Below, piece after piece: positions 5,781 to 14,067 of a DNA stretch of 19,335 nucleotides. Origin of the DNA: JAWVZH01 sp033722295. GTDB lineage: Bacteria > Bacteroidota > Bacteroidia > Chitinophagales > Saprospiraceae. A model generated the notes under the pieces. The model was given only the letters and a program-made list of their open reading frames with translations, was not told the origin of the DNA and ran no database searches. Position 1 is the stretch's first letter. Each line of letters starts with the position of its first letter. The stretch is taken from contig JAWVZH010000046.1 in the NCBI GenBank assembly GCA_033722295.1, forward strand, positions 1 through 19,335, written 5' to 3'. The translations under genes were made by a program, and so were the position numbers.

Positions 5781-7429
5781 CTTATATTAAATTTATTGCT
5801 AATACATCAAAGCTATTTAAAAAATTGACAAAATTCAGGACTGCCAGCTTAGAATATGACTCGATCGAACAATTCTCCAGGTTTGATAAGGGTTTTCAGA
5901 ACAGGGATGATGGATTATTACAATTCGTCGGGCAATGGCCTACCCTCGACAATTTGATCAGTATGCTTGAGGCGAAAAACTTTGACAACCAGCGCCGTAA
6001 AACGCTGGTAGAGGTACTTTCTGATCAATATCGAAACCTGGGACATTATAATGATCATTCCAGCAAGATCGAAAAGCTGAGAGACGATAACACCTTCACT
6101 ATCACAACAGCTCACCAACCCGTTCTTTTAGGGGGACCGCTTTATGTGCCTTATAAGATCGCTTCGGCCATTCAACTGTGTCGGATGGTAAATGAAAGAT
6201 CGTCTGAGAAAGAGGTGATCCCCATTTTTATTGTAGGTGGAGAGGATCATGATTTTGATGAGATCAATCACTGCCATTTATTCGGTAATCGCATCGAGTG
6301 GCAGCACGAGTCGGGTGGTCCTGTTGGCAGGTTTGACCTGGAGGGGCTTCAAACGGCGATTGATGAGGCCATCGAAATATTGGGCAATGGAGATGAAGTA
6401 ATGGATGTTAAGGCTTTGTTGTCCGAGAGTTTTTCACAGAAGGATAATTATGCCCAGGCATACCAGGACTATATTATCCGCCTGTTTGGAAAGTATGGAT
6501 GTCTTGTGCTCAATATGGATGAGGTGAGGTTGAAATCCGGATTCATGCCATTGATGAAAGCTGAAGTGGAATCAGGTATCTCCCAGCCACTGGTGGAAAA
6601 AGTGCAGAAGAAGAAAGAAGAGGCCGGCTATGGAGCTCAAACTTATGTAAGACAGATCAACCTGTTCTACCTCGACGAAAACGTCCGGTCGGTCATTCTC
6701 AAACTGGACAATGGAAGTTTCAGGGTGAGAGACCTGGATCTTGAATGGGATGAAAAGCAACTGATCAGTAAATTGGAACAACATCCCGAGAACTTTAGTC
6801 CCAATGTTGTAATGAGACCGATCTATCAGGAATTCACTTTGCCCAATATCGCCTATATTGGTGGTGGTGGAGAATTGTCATACTGGAGTGAACGACAGGA
6901 TCAATTCAAGGCTTTCGATGTAGACTTTCCGATACTTGTCAGGAGGAAGAGTGTGATCCATATCGAATCTTTCATATACAGGAGAATGGTGTCTCTTGGA
7001 CTGGATATCGATGAGTTGGTTATTGACAAACATGAGGTAATAAAGAAGTTGGTCAGTCAGGATACTACTCTGGATGACAAGCTCAAGGATAAATCAAAAG
7101 ATGTCCTGCATCACTTTTCGAAACTGGTTGAGCTGCTCGAAGATCAGGCAGAATCGCTCGGCAAGTACGCGAAATCAGAGGAAAGAAAGCTGGAAAAAAC
7201 ACTCGAGAATTTCCAGGACAAAAGCTTTAGAGAGATTAAGAAAGAGGCTGACGTGAAGGTGGGGAAGATAGAAAAGGTGTATGACCATATTTTTCCGGAG
7301 AACGGATTACAGGAAAGGTACGTCAACGTCTTGCAACTTCTCAACAGGCATGGTCGTAAATATCTGGATTTCCTGGTCAGTAAGCTCAACCCCCTTGAAA
7401 CGGACGTTACCGTAATTATTGAAGATTAG
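5771..7429 (+). CDS. bshC: Bacillithiol synthesis cysteine-adding enzyme BshC
   Basis: 552 residues, cytoplasmic. BshC is assigned the last step of bacillithiol synthesis, joining cysteine to GlcN-malate. Recognised by TTAHQP (112-117) followed by GGPLYVPYKI, and by the family hallmark GGEDHDFDEIN (156-166). A C-terminal charged coiled-coil region (about 445-510) is also family-typical, and the length is close to the usual 530-550. The start is a TTG at 5771: there is no ATG near, and the N-terminal pattern I-x-F-x5-F of relatives would be lost with a later TTG (5825). bshA and bshB are not in the window. The 5' end overlaps the divergent permease by 10 bp, and the 3' end overlaps accD by 4 bp, convergent. 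Confidence 0.92.
   Translation: MRSTYIKFIANTSKLFKKLTKFRTASLEYDSIEQFSRFDKGFQNRDDGLLQFVGQWPTLDNLISMLEAKNFDNQRRKTLVEVLSDQYRNLGHYNDHSSKIEKLRDDNTFTITTAHQPVLLGGPLYVPYKIASAIQLCRMVNERSSEKEVIPIFIVGGEDHDFDEINHCHLFGNRIEWQHESGGPVGRFDLEGLQTAIDEAIEILGNGDEVMDVKALLSESFSQKDNYAQAYQDYIIRLFGKYGCLVLNMDEVRLKSGFMPLMKAEVESGISQPLVEKVQKKKEEAGYGAQTYVRQINLFYLDENVRSVILKLDNGSFRVRDLDLEWDEKQLISKLEQHPENFSPNVVMRPIYQEFTLPNIAYIGGGGELSYWSERQDQFKAFDVDFPILVRRKSVIHIESFIYRRMVSLGLDIDELVIDKHEVIKKLVSQDTTLDDKLKDKSKDVLHHFSKLVELLEDQAESLGKYAKSEERKLEKTLENFQDKSFREIKKEADVKVGKIEKVYDHIFPENGLQERYVNVLQLLNRHGRKYLDFLVSKLNPLETDVTVIIED
5808..5815 (-). promoter_or_regulatory. Candidate -7 element for the permease (TAGCTTTG)
   Basis: The minus strand reads TAGCTTTG, a perfect TAnnTTTG match ending 27 nt before the TTG start of the permease. 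It lies inside the first codons of bshC. No TTG is found at the usual distance of 19-21 nt upstream, so the -33 half is not supported. Confidence 0.35.
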
Positions 7430-8274
7430 GCAGCTTTACTGAAAATGGTCAGTAGATCCGCCAGGGTCGTCTTCAGATCTGATCTGTCGACTATAAAATC
7501 GAGAAAACCATTTTCGAGCAGGAACTCAGATCTCTGGAAACCCTCTGGTAGGTCCCGTTTTATTGTTTCCTTAATTACCCGAGGTCCTGCAAAGCCGATA
7601 AGTGCACCTGGCTCTGCAAAATTGATATCACCCAACATGGCGAAGGAGGCTGTGACACCACCAGTTGTCGGATCCGTAAGAAATGAGATATAAGGAATAC
7701 CTGCTTTTGCAAGCAAGGTCAGCTTGGCCGATGTTTTTGCCATCTGCATAAGGCTGAAGGCTGACTCCATCATCCTGGCTCCACCGGATTTGGAAATGAT
7801 CATCAGTGGATACTTTTTCTTCAGGCAATAATCTATGGCTCTGGAGATCTTTTCTCCCATGACAGAGCCCATAGAGCCCCCGATGAAGGTAAAGTCCATG
7901 GCAGCGATGACAAGAGGCTTGCGGTTCACCTTGCCGACAGCCACTGTCATTGCTTCGTTAAGCTGAGTTTTTTTCTTTGCAGCTTCCAGTCGCTCTGTGT
8001 AAGGCTTTAGATCTTCGAAGTTGAGCTTGTCAACCGATTCCAACTCATCAAACAAAGTTTTATACTTACCGTCATAGATGAGTTCGAAGTATTTGTGAGA
8101 ACCGATACGGGTATGATGGTTACATTTTACACATTTGTAAAAATTTTCTCTGTGGTCCTTTGTTGTGGAGGTATCACCACAATTTTTACATTTAAACCAT
8201 AATCCGTCAGGTGTCTCCTTCTTGTACTTCGTTGCAGTCTGAACACCGTCTTTTAGTCTTTTAAACCACCCCAT
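7426..8274 (-). CDS. accD: Acetyl-CoA carboxylase carboxyltransferase beta subunit
   Basis: 282 residues. AccD pairs with AccA to transfer the carboxyl group from carboxybiotin to acetyl-CoA, giving malonyl-CoA for fatty-acid synthesis. The N-terminal four-cysteine zinc finger is intact (Cys29, Cys32, Cys48, Cys51). The crotonase-like core carries GGSMGSVMGEKI (132-142), SGGARMME (163-170) and TDPTTGGVTASF (200-211), the acyl-CoA and oxyanion segments. Length matches the family (about 280-300). ATG start at 8274. It stands alone (accA, accB and accC are not here), convergent with bshC with 4 shared bases, and divergent from dapB across 148 bp in which I found no perfect TAnnTTTG element on either strand. 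Confidence 0.97.
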   Translation of the reverse strand: MGWFKRLKDGVQTATKYKKETPDGLWFKCKNCGDTSTTKDHRENFYKCVKCNHHTRIGSHKYFELIYDGKYKTLFDELESVDKLNFEDLKPYTERLEAAKKKTQLNEAMTVAVGKVNRKPLVIAAMDFTFIGGSMGSVMGEKISRAIDYCLKKKYPLMIISKSGGARMMESAFSLMQMAKTSAKLTLLAKAGIPYISFLTDPTTGGVTASFAMLGDINFAEPGALIGFAGPRVIKETIKRDLPEGFQRSEFLLENGFLDFIVDRSDLKTTLADLLTIFSKAA

Positions 8275-8422
8275 AACTCTCTGGTTTTCAATGAAAGTGT
8301 TGGTAAATGGTTCATGGGATCCGCCGCCAAGATATAAATTTTATACTGACTTGCGGTCATGATGGTGACATAGTGATGAAAGACTTATATTGCTGATTTG
8401 ATCTAATTAACTGATATACAAA

Positions 8423-9142
8423 ATGATAACTACGTACCTTCTGGGATATGGCAGAATGGGAAAAAGAATATCCGAATTGGCGGAGAATAACGGGCTCAGG
8501 ATCACCGGGTATAACAAGGGTGAAACACCCTTTGAGAATGATAAAGCTTTTGCTGAGTCGGAGGTGGTCATTGAGTTTTCCCATCCTTCTGCTGCCTTTG
8601 ATAACATTAGCGGGGTCCTCTCTTCTGGCAAGCCAGTGGTGAGCGGGACAACAGGATGGTTGGACAGATGGGACGAGTTAGAATCATTATGTCAAAGATC
8701 GAAAGGCCGGTTTTTTTATGCTTCAAATTTCAGCTTTGGGGCCAATGTGCTGTTTCACATGAATGAAGTATTGTCCAGGATGATGTCAGGAAGCAAGGAT
8801 TATGAGCCCAGGATAGAGGAAATTCATCATACAGGCAAGAAGGACAAGCCCTCGGGGACAGCCGCGACATTGGCAGATACCCTTGTTGAGAATTTGACCA
8901 GTTATAAGAAGTGGTCCATTGATGGATCTGCCGAGGGGCAGATCAGGATCGATTGTATTCGGGAAGGCGATGTCAAAGGTATACATGAAGTGAAGTTCAG
9001 CTCGGCCATAGATGAGATATCCATAAGACATGAAGCTTACTCCAGGGACGGATTCGCTCTTGGTGCCATAGAAGCTGCCAAGTGGTTACTTCACCAGGGT
9101 CCGGGAATTTATGGAATGAAAGATGTGTTGGGTTTAAAATAA
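8423..9142 (+). CDS. dapB: 4-hydroxy-tetrahydrodipicolinate reductase
   Basis: 239 residues, the short Bacteroidota form (E. coli 273). It uses NAD(P)H to reduce hydroxy-tetrahydrodipicolinate in the diaminopimelate/lysine pathway, feeding peptidoglycan and lysine. The N-terminal Rossmann motif is LLGYGRMGKRI (6-16), and VVIEFSHPSA (48-57) and SGTTGW (74-79) follow. The catalytic segment EIHHTGKKDKPSGTA (133-147) holds His135/His136, Lys139 and the substrate-binding SGTA. ATG start at 8423. Other lysine genes are not adjacent. It is followed by a stem-loop directly after the TAA and then dnaG on the same strand after 174 bp. Confidence 0.96.
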   Translation: MITTYLLGYGRMGKRISELAENNGLRITGYNKGETPFENDKAFAESEVVIEFSHPSAAFDNISGVLSSGKPVVSGTTGWLDRWDELESLCQRSKGRFFYASNFSFGANVLFHMNEVLSRMMSGSKDYEPRIEEIHHTGKKDKPSGTAATLADTLVENLTSYKKWSIDGSAEGQIRIDCIREGDVKGIHEVKFSSAIDEISIRHEAYSRDGFALGAIEAAKWLLHQGPGIYGMKDVLGLK

Positions 9143-9146
9143 AAAA

Positions 9147-9172
9147 CCTCGACACCTGAGAAGATGCCGAGG
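9147..9172 (+). terminator. GNRA-capped stem-loop after dapB
   Basis: Starts 5 nt after the dapB stop codon. The arms CCTCG and CGAGG (5 bp) are followed inward by an A-C mismatch, 2 bp, a C-A mismatch, 2 bp and a GAGA (GNRA) loop. On the + strand an A-run precedes it but no T-run follows. On the minus strand it is followed by TTTTTTATTTT, so as an intrinsic terminator it would act better on antisense transcripts. It could be a mRNA 3'-end stabiliser or part of a small structured RNA reaching toward dnaG. Confidence 0.45.
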
Positions 9173-9316
9173 CTGAACACACTATGAGAACACCCTAAAA
9201 ATCTATCTTTACTATACAAATATGGTTAAAAAGATCATTTTTCAAAAAAAGTTAACGGTGAATTTCACAACAATGACTAGAATATTGTTGAGAATAAGGG
9301 CGAATCAGCGAAATAT

Positions 9317-11251
9317 ATGATTTCTCAGCGGACGATAGACGAAATATTCAATACGGCTCAGATCGAAGATTTGGTAGGAGATTTTGTTGACCTAAAGAAA
9401 AGAGGAAGCAATTATGTGGGACTCTGCCCTTTTCATGATGAGAAGACGCCGTCGTTCAGTGTATCACCCAGCAAGAACATCTATAAATGCTTCGGATGTG
9501 ATAGAGGAGGCAATCCGGTCAACTTCATAATGGAGCACGAACAGATGAATTATCCGGAGGCATTACGATATATCGCTGCCAAATACGGGATAGAGATCGA
9601 GGAAGAACAGCTGGATCCTGAGGCACAGGAAAAAAAGGAAACCAGGGAGAGTCTTTATATAGTCAATAAACTAGTTTCCGAATACTACCAGGATCAACTG
9701 TTCAATACTGATCATGGCAGAAGTGTGGGATTGAGCTACTTCAAACAAAGGGCTTATCCCGAACACATCATAAGGAAATTCGAACTTGGTTTTGCTCCAT
9801 CTACGGGCACGGCTTTAAAGCAATATGCAGAGCAAAAGGGTGTGAAGCAGGAACATCTCGAGGCGCTTGGCCTTGTCACCGATAAGGGCTATGATTTCTT
9901 CAGGAGCAGGGTGATATTTCCGATCCACAATGTTACAGGCAAGGTGATCGCTTTTGCTGGCAGATCATTGACAAAGGATAAGAAGAGTCCGAAGTATATC
10001 AACAGTCGAGAATCAGAGATCTACAACAAGAGCTGGGTGCTCTATGGTCTTCATCTTGCCAAGAAAGAGATCTCAAGCGCCGACGAATGTCTGCTTGTTG
10101 AAGGATATACCGATGTGATCAGCTTACATATGCAGGGTGTCGAGAACGTTGTCGCTTCATCAGGCACGGCTCTTACCGCAGGGCAGATCAAGCTCATCAA
10201 GCGTTATACGCCTAACATCCTCATTCTTTATGATGGGGACGAAGCTGGTATCAAGGCTGCACTTCGGGGTGTCGACCTCATTCTGGAACAGGATATGAAC
10301 GTGAGAATTGCACTACTGCCTGAAGGCCAGGATCCGGACTCTTTTGTGAAGTCTGAGGGTATGAACGGTTTCAAGAAGTTCATCGAAGAAAATGCCCGGG
10401 ATTTTATATTGTTCAAATCTGCCCTGTTGCTGGAGGAAGCGCAAGGCGATCCTGTCAAGACCACAGTACTTATCAAGGACATTGTGGAATCTATCGCGGT
10501 CATACCGGATGCTCTGAAGCGATCATTGTATGTCAAGCAATGTGCTGAAAAATTTGATCTCAGTGAAGAGGTGTTATTAGGTGCGCTTAACCAGGCCCTG
10601 AGGAAGAGAGCAAAGAAAGAGAACAGATTTAGGCAAAAAAGTCAATCCGATTACTCCCCTCCTCCTCTCTCTCCGGTACCGAAGAAAGAACAGCCCATTG
10701 CTCCTTCGAATGATGAAGTACAAGAAAGAGATATAGTCAGGATACTCCTAAAATCAGGAGACCAGCCTTTTCCGGGACAGGAGGGCGTTTCTGTGGCAGA
10801 ATATCTGATCGCCAATCTGACTGACATCATCGACAACTTTGATAACGAACATTACAAAAAGATCATCATAGAATATGCACAGTTGCTGGACGAGGGTAAG
10901 TCTGTGGATTGGAGTTATTTTACCAATCACGCGGATGAGGCCACTGCAAAACTGGCGGTTGATCTTCTGAGTGACAAGTATATCTATAGCGAGAACTGGT
11001 TTGATTTTCATCAGATCATACTCAGCTCACAAAAGGATCCTGATAAGAATTATGAAAAGGAATGTCAGCAAGGGTTATTAAGGCTGAAATTCCGTAAGAT
11101 CAACAAACTTATTTCCGAGAACAGCCAGGCCATAAAAGATCTTCAGGAGCGAAATGAGGAAGAGAAGCTTGTTAATGCCCTGCAAATACATGAGCGCCTG
11201 GTTAATCAGAGAAACGAGATCGCCAGCCTGATGAGTCAGGTAGTGATCTGA
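9317..11251 (+). CDS. dnaG: DNA primase
   Basis: 644 residues. DnaG makes the RNA primers for chromosome replication and works with the DnaB helicase. The N-terminal CHC2 zinc site is complete: Cys37-x2-His40 and Cys58-x2-Cys61 around LCPFHDEKTPSFSVSP. The TOPRIM catalytic core has LLVEGYTDVISL (258-269) and LYDGDEAGIKAALRG (303-317), giving Glu261 and the Asp305/Asp307 pair for metal binding. A proline-rich linker (about 445-465) leads to a helical C-terminal domain (about 468-644) of the DnaB-binding kind. ATG start at 9317; the 174-bp upstream gap holds the stem-loop above and no perfect promoter match. It is not in the classical rpsU-dnaG-rpoD arrangement. Confidence 0.97.
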   Translation: MISQRTIDEIFNTAQIEDLVGDFVDLKKRGSNYVGLCPFHDEKTPSFSVSPSKNIYKCFGCDRGGNPVNFIMEHEQMNYPEALRYIAAKYGIEIEEEQLDPEAQEKKETRESLYIVNKLVSEYYQDQLFNTDHGRSVGLSYFKQRAYPEHIIRKFELGFAPSTGTALKQYAEQKGVKQEHLEALGLVTDKGYDFFRSRVIFPIHNVTGKVIAFAGRSLTKDKKSPKYINSRESEIYNKSWVLYGLHLAKKEISSADECLLVEGYTDVISLHMQGVENVVASSGTALTAGQIKLIKRYTPNILILYDGDEAGIKAALRGVDLILEQDMNVRIALLPEGQDPDSFVKSEGMNGFKKFIEENARDFILFKSALLLEEAQGDPVKTTVLIKDIVESIAVIPDALKRSLYVKQCAEKFDLSEEVLLGALNQALRKRAKKENRFRQKSQSDYSPPPLSPVPKKEQPIAPSNDEVQERDIVRILLKSGDQPFPGQEGVSVAEYLIANLTDIIDNFDNEHYKKIIIEYAQLLDEGKSVDWSYFTNHADEATAKLAVDLLSDKYIYSENWFDFHQIILSSQKDPDKNYEKECQQGLLRLKFRKINKLISENSQAIKDLQERNEEEKLVNALQIHERLVNQRNEIASLMSQVVI

Positions 11252-11334
11252 AGATATTAAAAGGGATAAGACCAGTTAGAGCCAGGATGAGGATTGTCTC
11301 AGAGAACTTCGCCTACTGGCAATCTGTATATCTG

Positions 11335-12408
11335 CTATGTATTTCTGTTCATGCAGTTAAGGTCATCAAATGCCGTTTTCAGACGTTCTACGAAATACTC
11401 TTCTGCCTGCCGCAACCATTTTCTCGGGTCGTATTTCTTCTTATTCGGAACATCTTCACCCTCCGGATTACCGATCTGTGTTTGAAGGTAGGCTTCATTT
11501 TCCTTATAATACTCTCTTACACCAGACCAGAACGCCCATTGCATGTCGGTATCGATATTCATTTTGACAGCACCATAATCAATGGCTTTTCTGATATCCT
11601 CTCTTGAAGAGCCGGATCCACCATGGAACACAAAGTTGATCGGATTGTCACCGGTATTGAATTTCTCTTTAACGTATTCCTGGCTGTTCTTGAGAATGTC
11701 CGGTCTTAATTCAACATTCCCGGGTTTATATACACCGTGCACGTTACCAAAAGCGGCAGCGATGGTAAATCGATCACTGATAGCAGAAAGCTTTTCATAG
11801 GCGGCGGCTACTTCCTCCGGTTGGGTATAAAGCCGTGCGTTGTCGATATCCGTATTATCAACGCCGTCCTCTTCTCCACCTGTAACGCCGAGCTCCATCT
11901 CTATGGTCATACCGATCCTGGACATGCGTTCCATGTATTCAGCGGATATATTGATGTTATCTTCCAGAGTCTCCTCTGACAGGTCTAGCATGTGAGAACT
12001 ATAGAGTGGATACCCGCGACTCTTGTAGAACTTTTCTCCGGCTTCAAGAAGACCGTCGATCCATGGCAATAACTTTTTGGCACAATGGTCAGTATGCAGG
12101 ATCACAGGTACACCATATTGTGTGGCCATCGTATGAATATGCATGGCACCGGAGATGCCTCCGTAAATTGATCCTTTCTGTTCTGAATTGTCTATTCCCT
12201 TTCCTGCGAAAAAGGCAGCACCGCCATTGGAAAATTGAATTATGACAGGTGAGTTCACTTCCCTGGCCGTCTCAAGGACGGCATTCACTGAATTTGTTCC
12301 GACAACATTGACCGCTGGCAGAGCAAATGAATTCTCGTTAGCATAATTGAGCAGTTCCGTTACTTCATCACCGTGCAGTACACCACTTCTGAATCTTCCT
12401 TTTGCCAT
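11335..12408 (-). CDS. fbaA: Fructose-bisphosphate aldolase, class II (class IIA)
   Basis: 357 residues, close to E. coli FbaA (359). Zinc-dependent cleavage of fructose-1,6-bisphosphate into GAP and DHAP, in glycolysis and gluconeogenesis. Visible: LHTDHCAKK with catalytic Asp107 and zinc ligand His108; the MELGVTGGEEDG segment (171-182); GNVHGVYKPGN with zinc ligand His224; FHGGSGS with zinc ligand His262 (261-267); and NIDTDMQWAF (284-293) binding substrate phosphate. ATG start at 12408, 21 bp after the trxB stop on the same strand, so probably co-transcribed from the trxB promoter. It converges with dnaG across 83 bp in which no clear intrinsic terminator was seen. Confidence 0.97.
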   Translation of the reverse strand: MAKGRFRSGVLHGDEVTELLNYANENSFALPAVNVVGTNSVNAVLETAREVNSPVIIQFSNGGAAFFAGKGIDNSEQKGSIYGGISGAMHIHTMATQYGVPVILHTDHCAKKLLPWIDGLLEAGEKFYKSRGYPLYSSHMLDLSEETLEDNINISAEYMERMSRIGMTIEMELGVTGGEEDGVDNTDIDNARLYTQPEEVAAAYEKLSAISDRFTIAAAFGNVHGVYKPGNVELRPDILKNSQEYVKEKFNTGDNPINFVFHGGSGSSREDIRKAIDYGAVKMNIDTDMQWAFWSGVREYYKENEAYLQTQIGNPEGEDVPNKKKYDPRKWLRQAEEYFVERLKTAFDDLNCMNRNT

Positions 12409-12429
12409 GATCGATTTCTATTCTATAAA

Positions 12430-13365
12430 TTAAATAATCTCTTTTTCCGTTAAATATTTCTCTGCATCCAAGGCAGCCATGCATCCTGTCCCTGCTGCTG
12501 TCACAGCTTGTCTGTAGACATTATCGGATGCATCACCACTTACAAATACGCCTTCCACATTAGTGTGGGTCGATCCGGGCTTATGTATCAAATATCCCGC
12601 TTCATCCATATCCAACCACTCCTTGAAGACATCTGTATTGGGTTTATGACCTATGGCCACAAAAAAGCCCTTTATTGGAATCTCCGATTCCTTGCCGGAC
12701 TCGTTGTTCTTTACACGGACTCCATCAACCTGTTCATCGCCGAGGATCTCCACTGTTTCCGTATTCCAATGCACCTCAATATTCTTGGTTTTAAATACCC
12801 TTTCCTGCATGATATGAGAAGCCCTCATCTCATCTCGGCGGATGAACATATGCACCTTCGGGCAGAGCTTTGCAAGATAAGTCGCCTCTTCAGCGGCTGT
12901 ATCGCCACCGCCAACCACTGCTACCTCCTGGCCCCTGAAGAAGAATCCGTCGCACACTGCACAGGCAGACACACCTTTGTTGGCAAGGCGCTTTTCAGAC
13001 TCCAAACCCAGCCACTTGGCGCTAGCCCCGGTGGAAATGATCACGCTATGGGCTTTGATCTCGTTTCCACCTTCTGAATATAAGGTATGAACATTACCTG
13101 AAAAATCCACCTTTTCGATCTTTTCATAGATCACTTCAGTGCCAAACCTTTCAGCTTGTTTTCTGAAGTCCTCCATCATTTGGGGACCCATTACTCCGTC
13201 CGGATAGCCGGGATAATTTTCAACATCCGTGGTGATCATCAACTGACCACCAGGTTCAGGGCCGGTATATACTATCGGATCCATGCTTGCCCGGGCGGCA
13301 TAGATCGCAGCCGTATAGCCTGCCGGACCTGATCCAATGATTACACAATTCTTTATATCGCTCAT
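12430..13365 (-). CDS. trxB: Thioredoxin reductase
   Basis: 311 residues, a typical low-molecular-weight flavoprotein that reduces thioredoxin with NADPH. FAD motif GSGPAGYTAA (11-20); redox-active CAVC (Cys135, Cys138) followed by DG; NADPH motif VGGGDTAAEEA (151-161) and HMFIRR (172-177) with the arginines that favour NADPH; and the second FAD motif near the C-terminus (VFVSGDASD). ATG start at 13365. First gene of a trxB-fbaA pair. A consensus Bacteroidota promoter lies about 31 nt upstream and is back-to-back with that of the DUF1573 gene. Confidence 0.97.
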   Translation of the reverse strand: MSDIKNCVIIGSGPAGYTAAIYAARASMDPIVYTGPEPGGQLMITTDVENYPGYPDGVMGPQMMEDFRKQAERFGTEVIYEKIEKVDFSGNVHTLYSEGGNEIKAHSVIISTGASAKWLGLESEKRLANKGVSACAVCDGFFFRGQEVAVVGGGDTAAEEATYLAKLCPKVHMFIRRDEMRASHIMQERVFKTKNIEVHWNTETVEILGDEQVDGVRVKNNESGKESEIPIKGFFVAIGHKPNTDVFKEWLDMDEAGYLIHKPGSTHTNVEGVFVSGDASDNVYRQAVTAAGTGCMAALDAEKYLTEKEII

Positions 13366-13396
13366 TATTACTTAAGTGCAAATTTTAATATGTGAA

Positions 13397-13426
13397 CAAA
13401 AATAACGATTTGAACCTCATTTCCAA
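13397..13426 (-). promoter_or_regulatory. Promoter of trxB (TTG-n19-TATTTTTG)
   Basis: On the minus strand a TTG (13426-13424) is separated by exactly 19 nt from TATTTTTG (13404-13397), a full match to the Bacteroidota -33/-7 consensus. The -7 element ends 31 nt before the trxB ATG, giving a leader of about 25 nt. Confidence 0.75.
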
Positions 13427-13528
13427 CTGGTTGAAAAAGGACTCCATGAAAACAAGATGAGCACTGAAAATGATCTGTTATTTTCGGCCTTTTGATAAAA
13501 TCCTGACAAAAAACGAGGAAAGAGAATA

Positions 13529-13561
13529 TTTGCCATAATTGGTAACAGGTAACTACCTTTG
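13529..13561 (+). promoter_or_regulatory. Promoter of DUF1573-yajC (TTTG-n21-TACCTTTG)
   Basis: TTTG (13529-13532), a 21-nt spacer and TACCTTTG (13554-13561) match the Bacteroidota -33/-7 consensus exactly. The -7 element ends 17 nt before the ATG at 13579, so the leader is only about 12 nt. Confidence 0.78.
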
Positions 13562-13578
13562 CAAAAATTTGAACAACC

Positions 13579-14061
13579 ATGCGTTTAATTGTTCTGTCGG
13601 GTCTGATGTTATCTGTCTTATTCACTTCATGTGATCAGAGGTCAGGTGAAATGGATAACGCCAGTGATCATCCTATGAAGGATGGCTTTTACTCAAAATT
13701 GAAGAACAAAACGGATCTGGATAAACCCCTGGAGGAAACAGGACTTGGAAGGATCATATGGGATAAGGAGGAACATGATTTTGGTGAGATCATTGAAGGA
13801 GACATCGCTACTTACACTTTTTCTTTTACCAATACGGGTGGAGGGCCACTGAAAATACTTGAAACAGAGTCTCGATGTGGTTGTACCGTAGCGAACTATT
13901 CCGAAGAACCTGTAATGCCCGGAGAGAGTGGAGAGCTTACAGTGGTTTTTAACTCCACGCAACGCCTCAATGAGCAATCCAAGGCCATAATCGTTCACTC
14001 TAATGGCACCCCGAGAAAAACTGCCCTTGTCATCAGGGCATTTGTTAAACCTAAAAAATAG
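13579..14061 (+). CDS. DUF1573 lipoprotein
   Basis: 160 residues. A lipoprotein signal peptide (MRLIVLSGLMLSVLFTSC) ends at the lipidated Cys18, so the protein is probably anchored in the cell envelope. The remainder is one DUF1573 Ig-like domain: HDFGEIIEGD, then FSFTNTGGGPLKI, then the signature SRCGCTVANYS (about 104-114) and a C-terminal IIVHSNGTPRKTALVIRAFV-like strand pair. DUF1573 proteins are widespread in Bacteroidota and have no established function. The gene lies 6 bp before yajC and shares its promoter, an association common in this phylum. No key residue is missing. Confidence 0.9.
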   Translation: MRLIVLSGLMLSVLFTSCDQRSGEMDNASDHPMKDGFYSKLKNKTDLDKPLEETGLGRIIWDKEEHDFGEIIEGDIATYTFSFTNTGGGPLKILETESRCGCTVANYSEEPVMPGESGELTVVFNSTQRLNEQSKAIIVHSNGTPRKTALVIRAFVKPKK

Positions 14062-14067
14062 TATAAA

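Noticed and set aside
11252..11334. Bidirectional terminator between dnaG and fbaA
   Set aside because: Only a loose CCAGT/ACTGG pairing with a long loop and no T-run.
12508..13077. 189-codon plus-strand frame opposite trxB
   Set aside because: Antisense shadow of a strongly supported trxB; no recognisable motif.
13368..13625. 85-codon minus-strand frame across the trxB/DUF1573 promoters
   Set aside because: It covers two consensus promoters and the signal peptide of the opposite gene; no family features.
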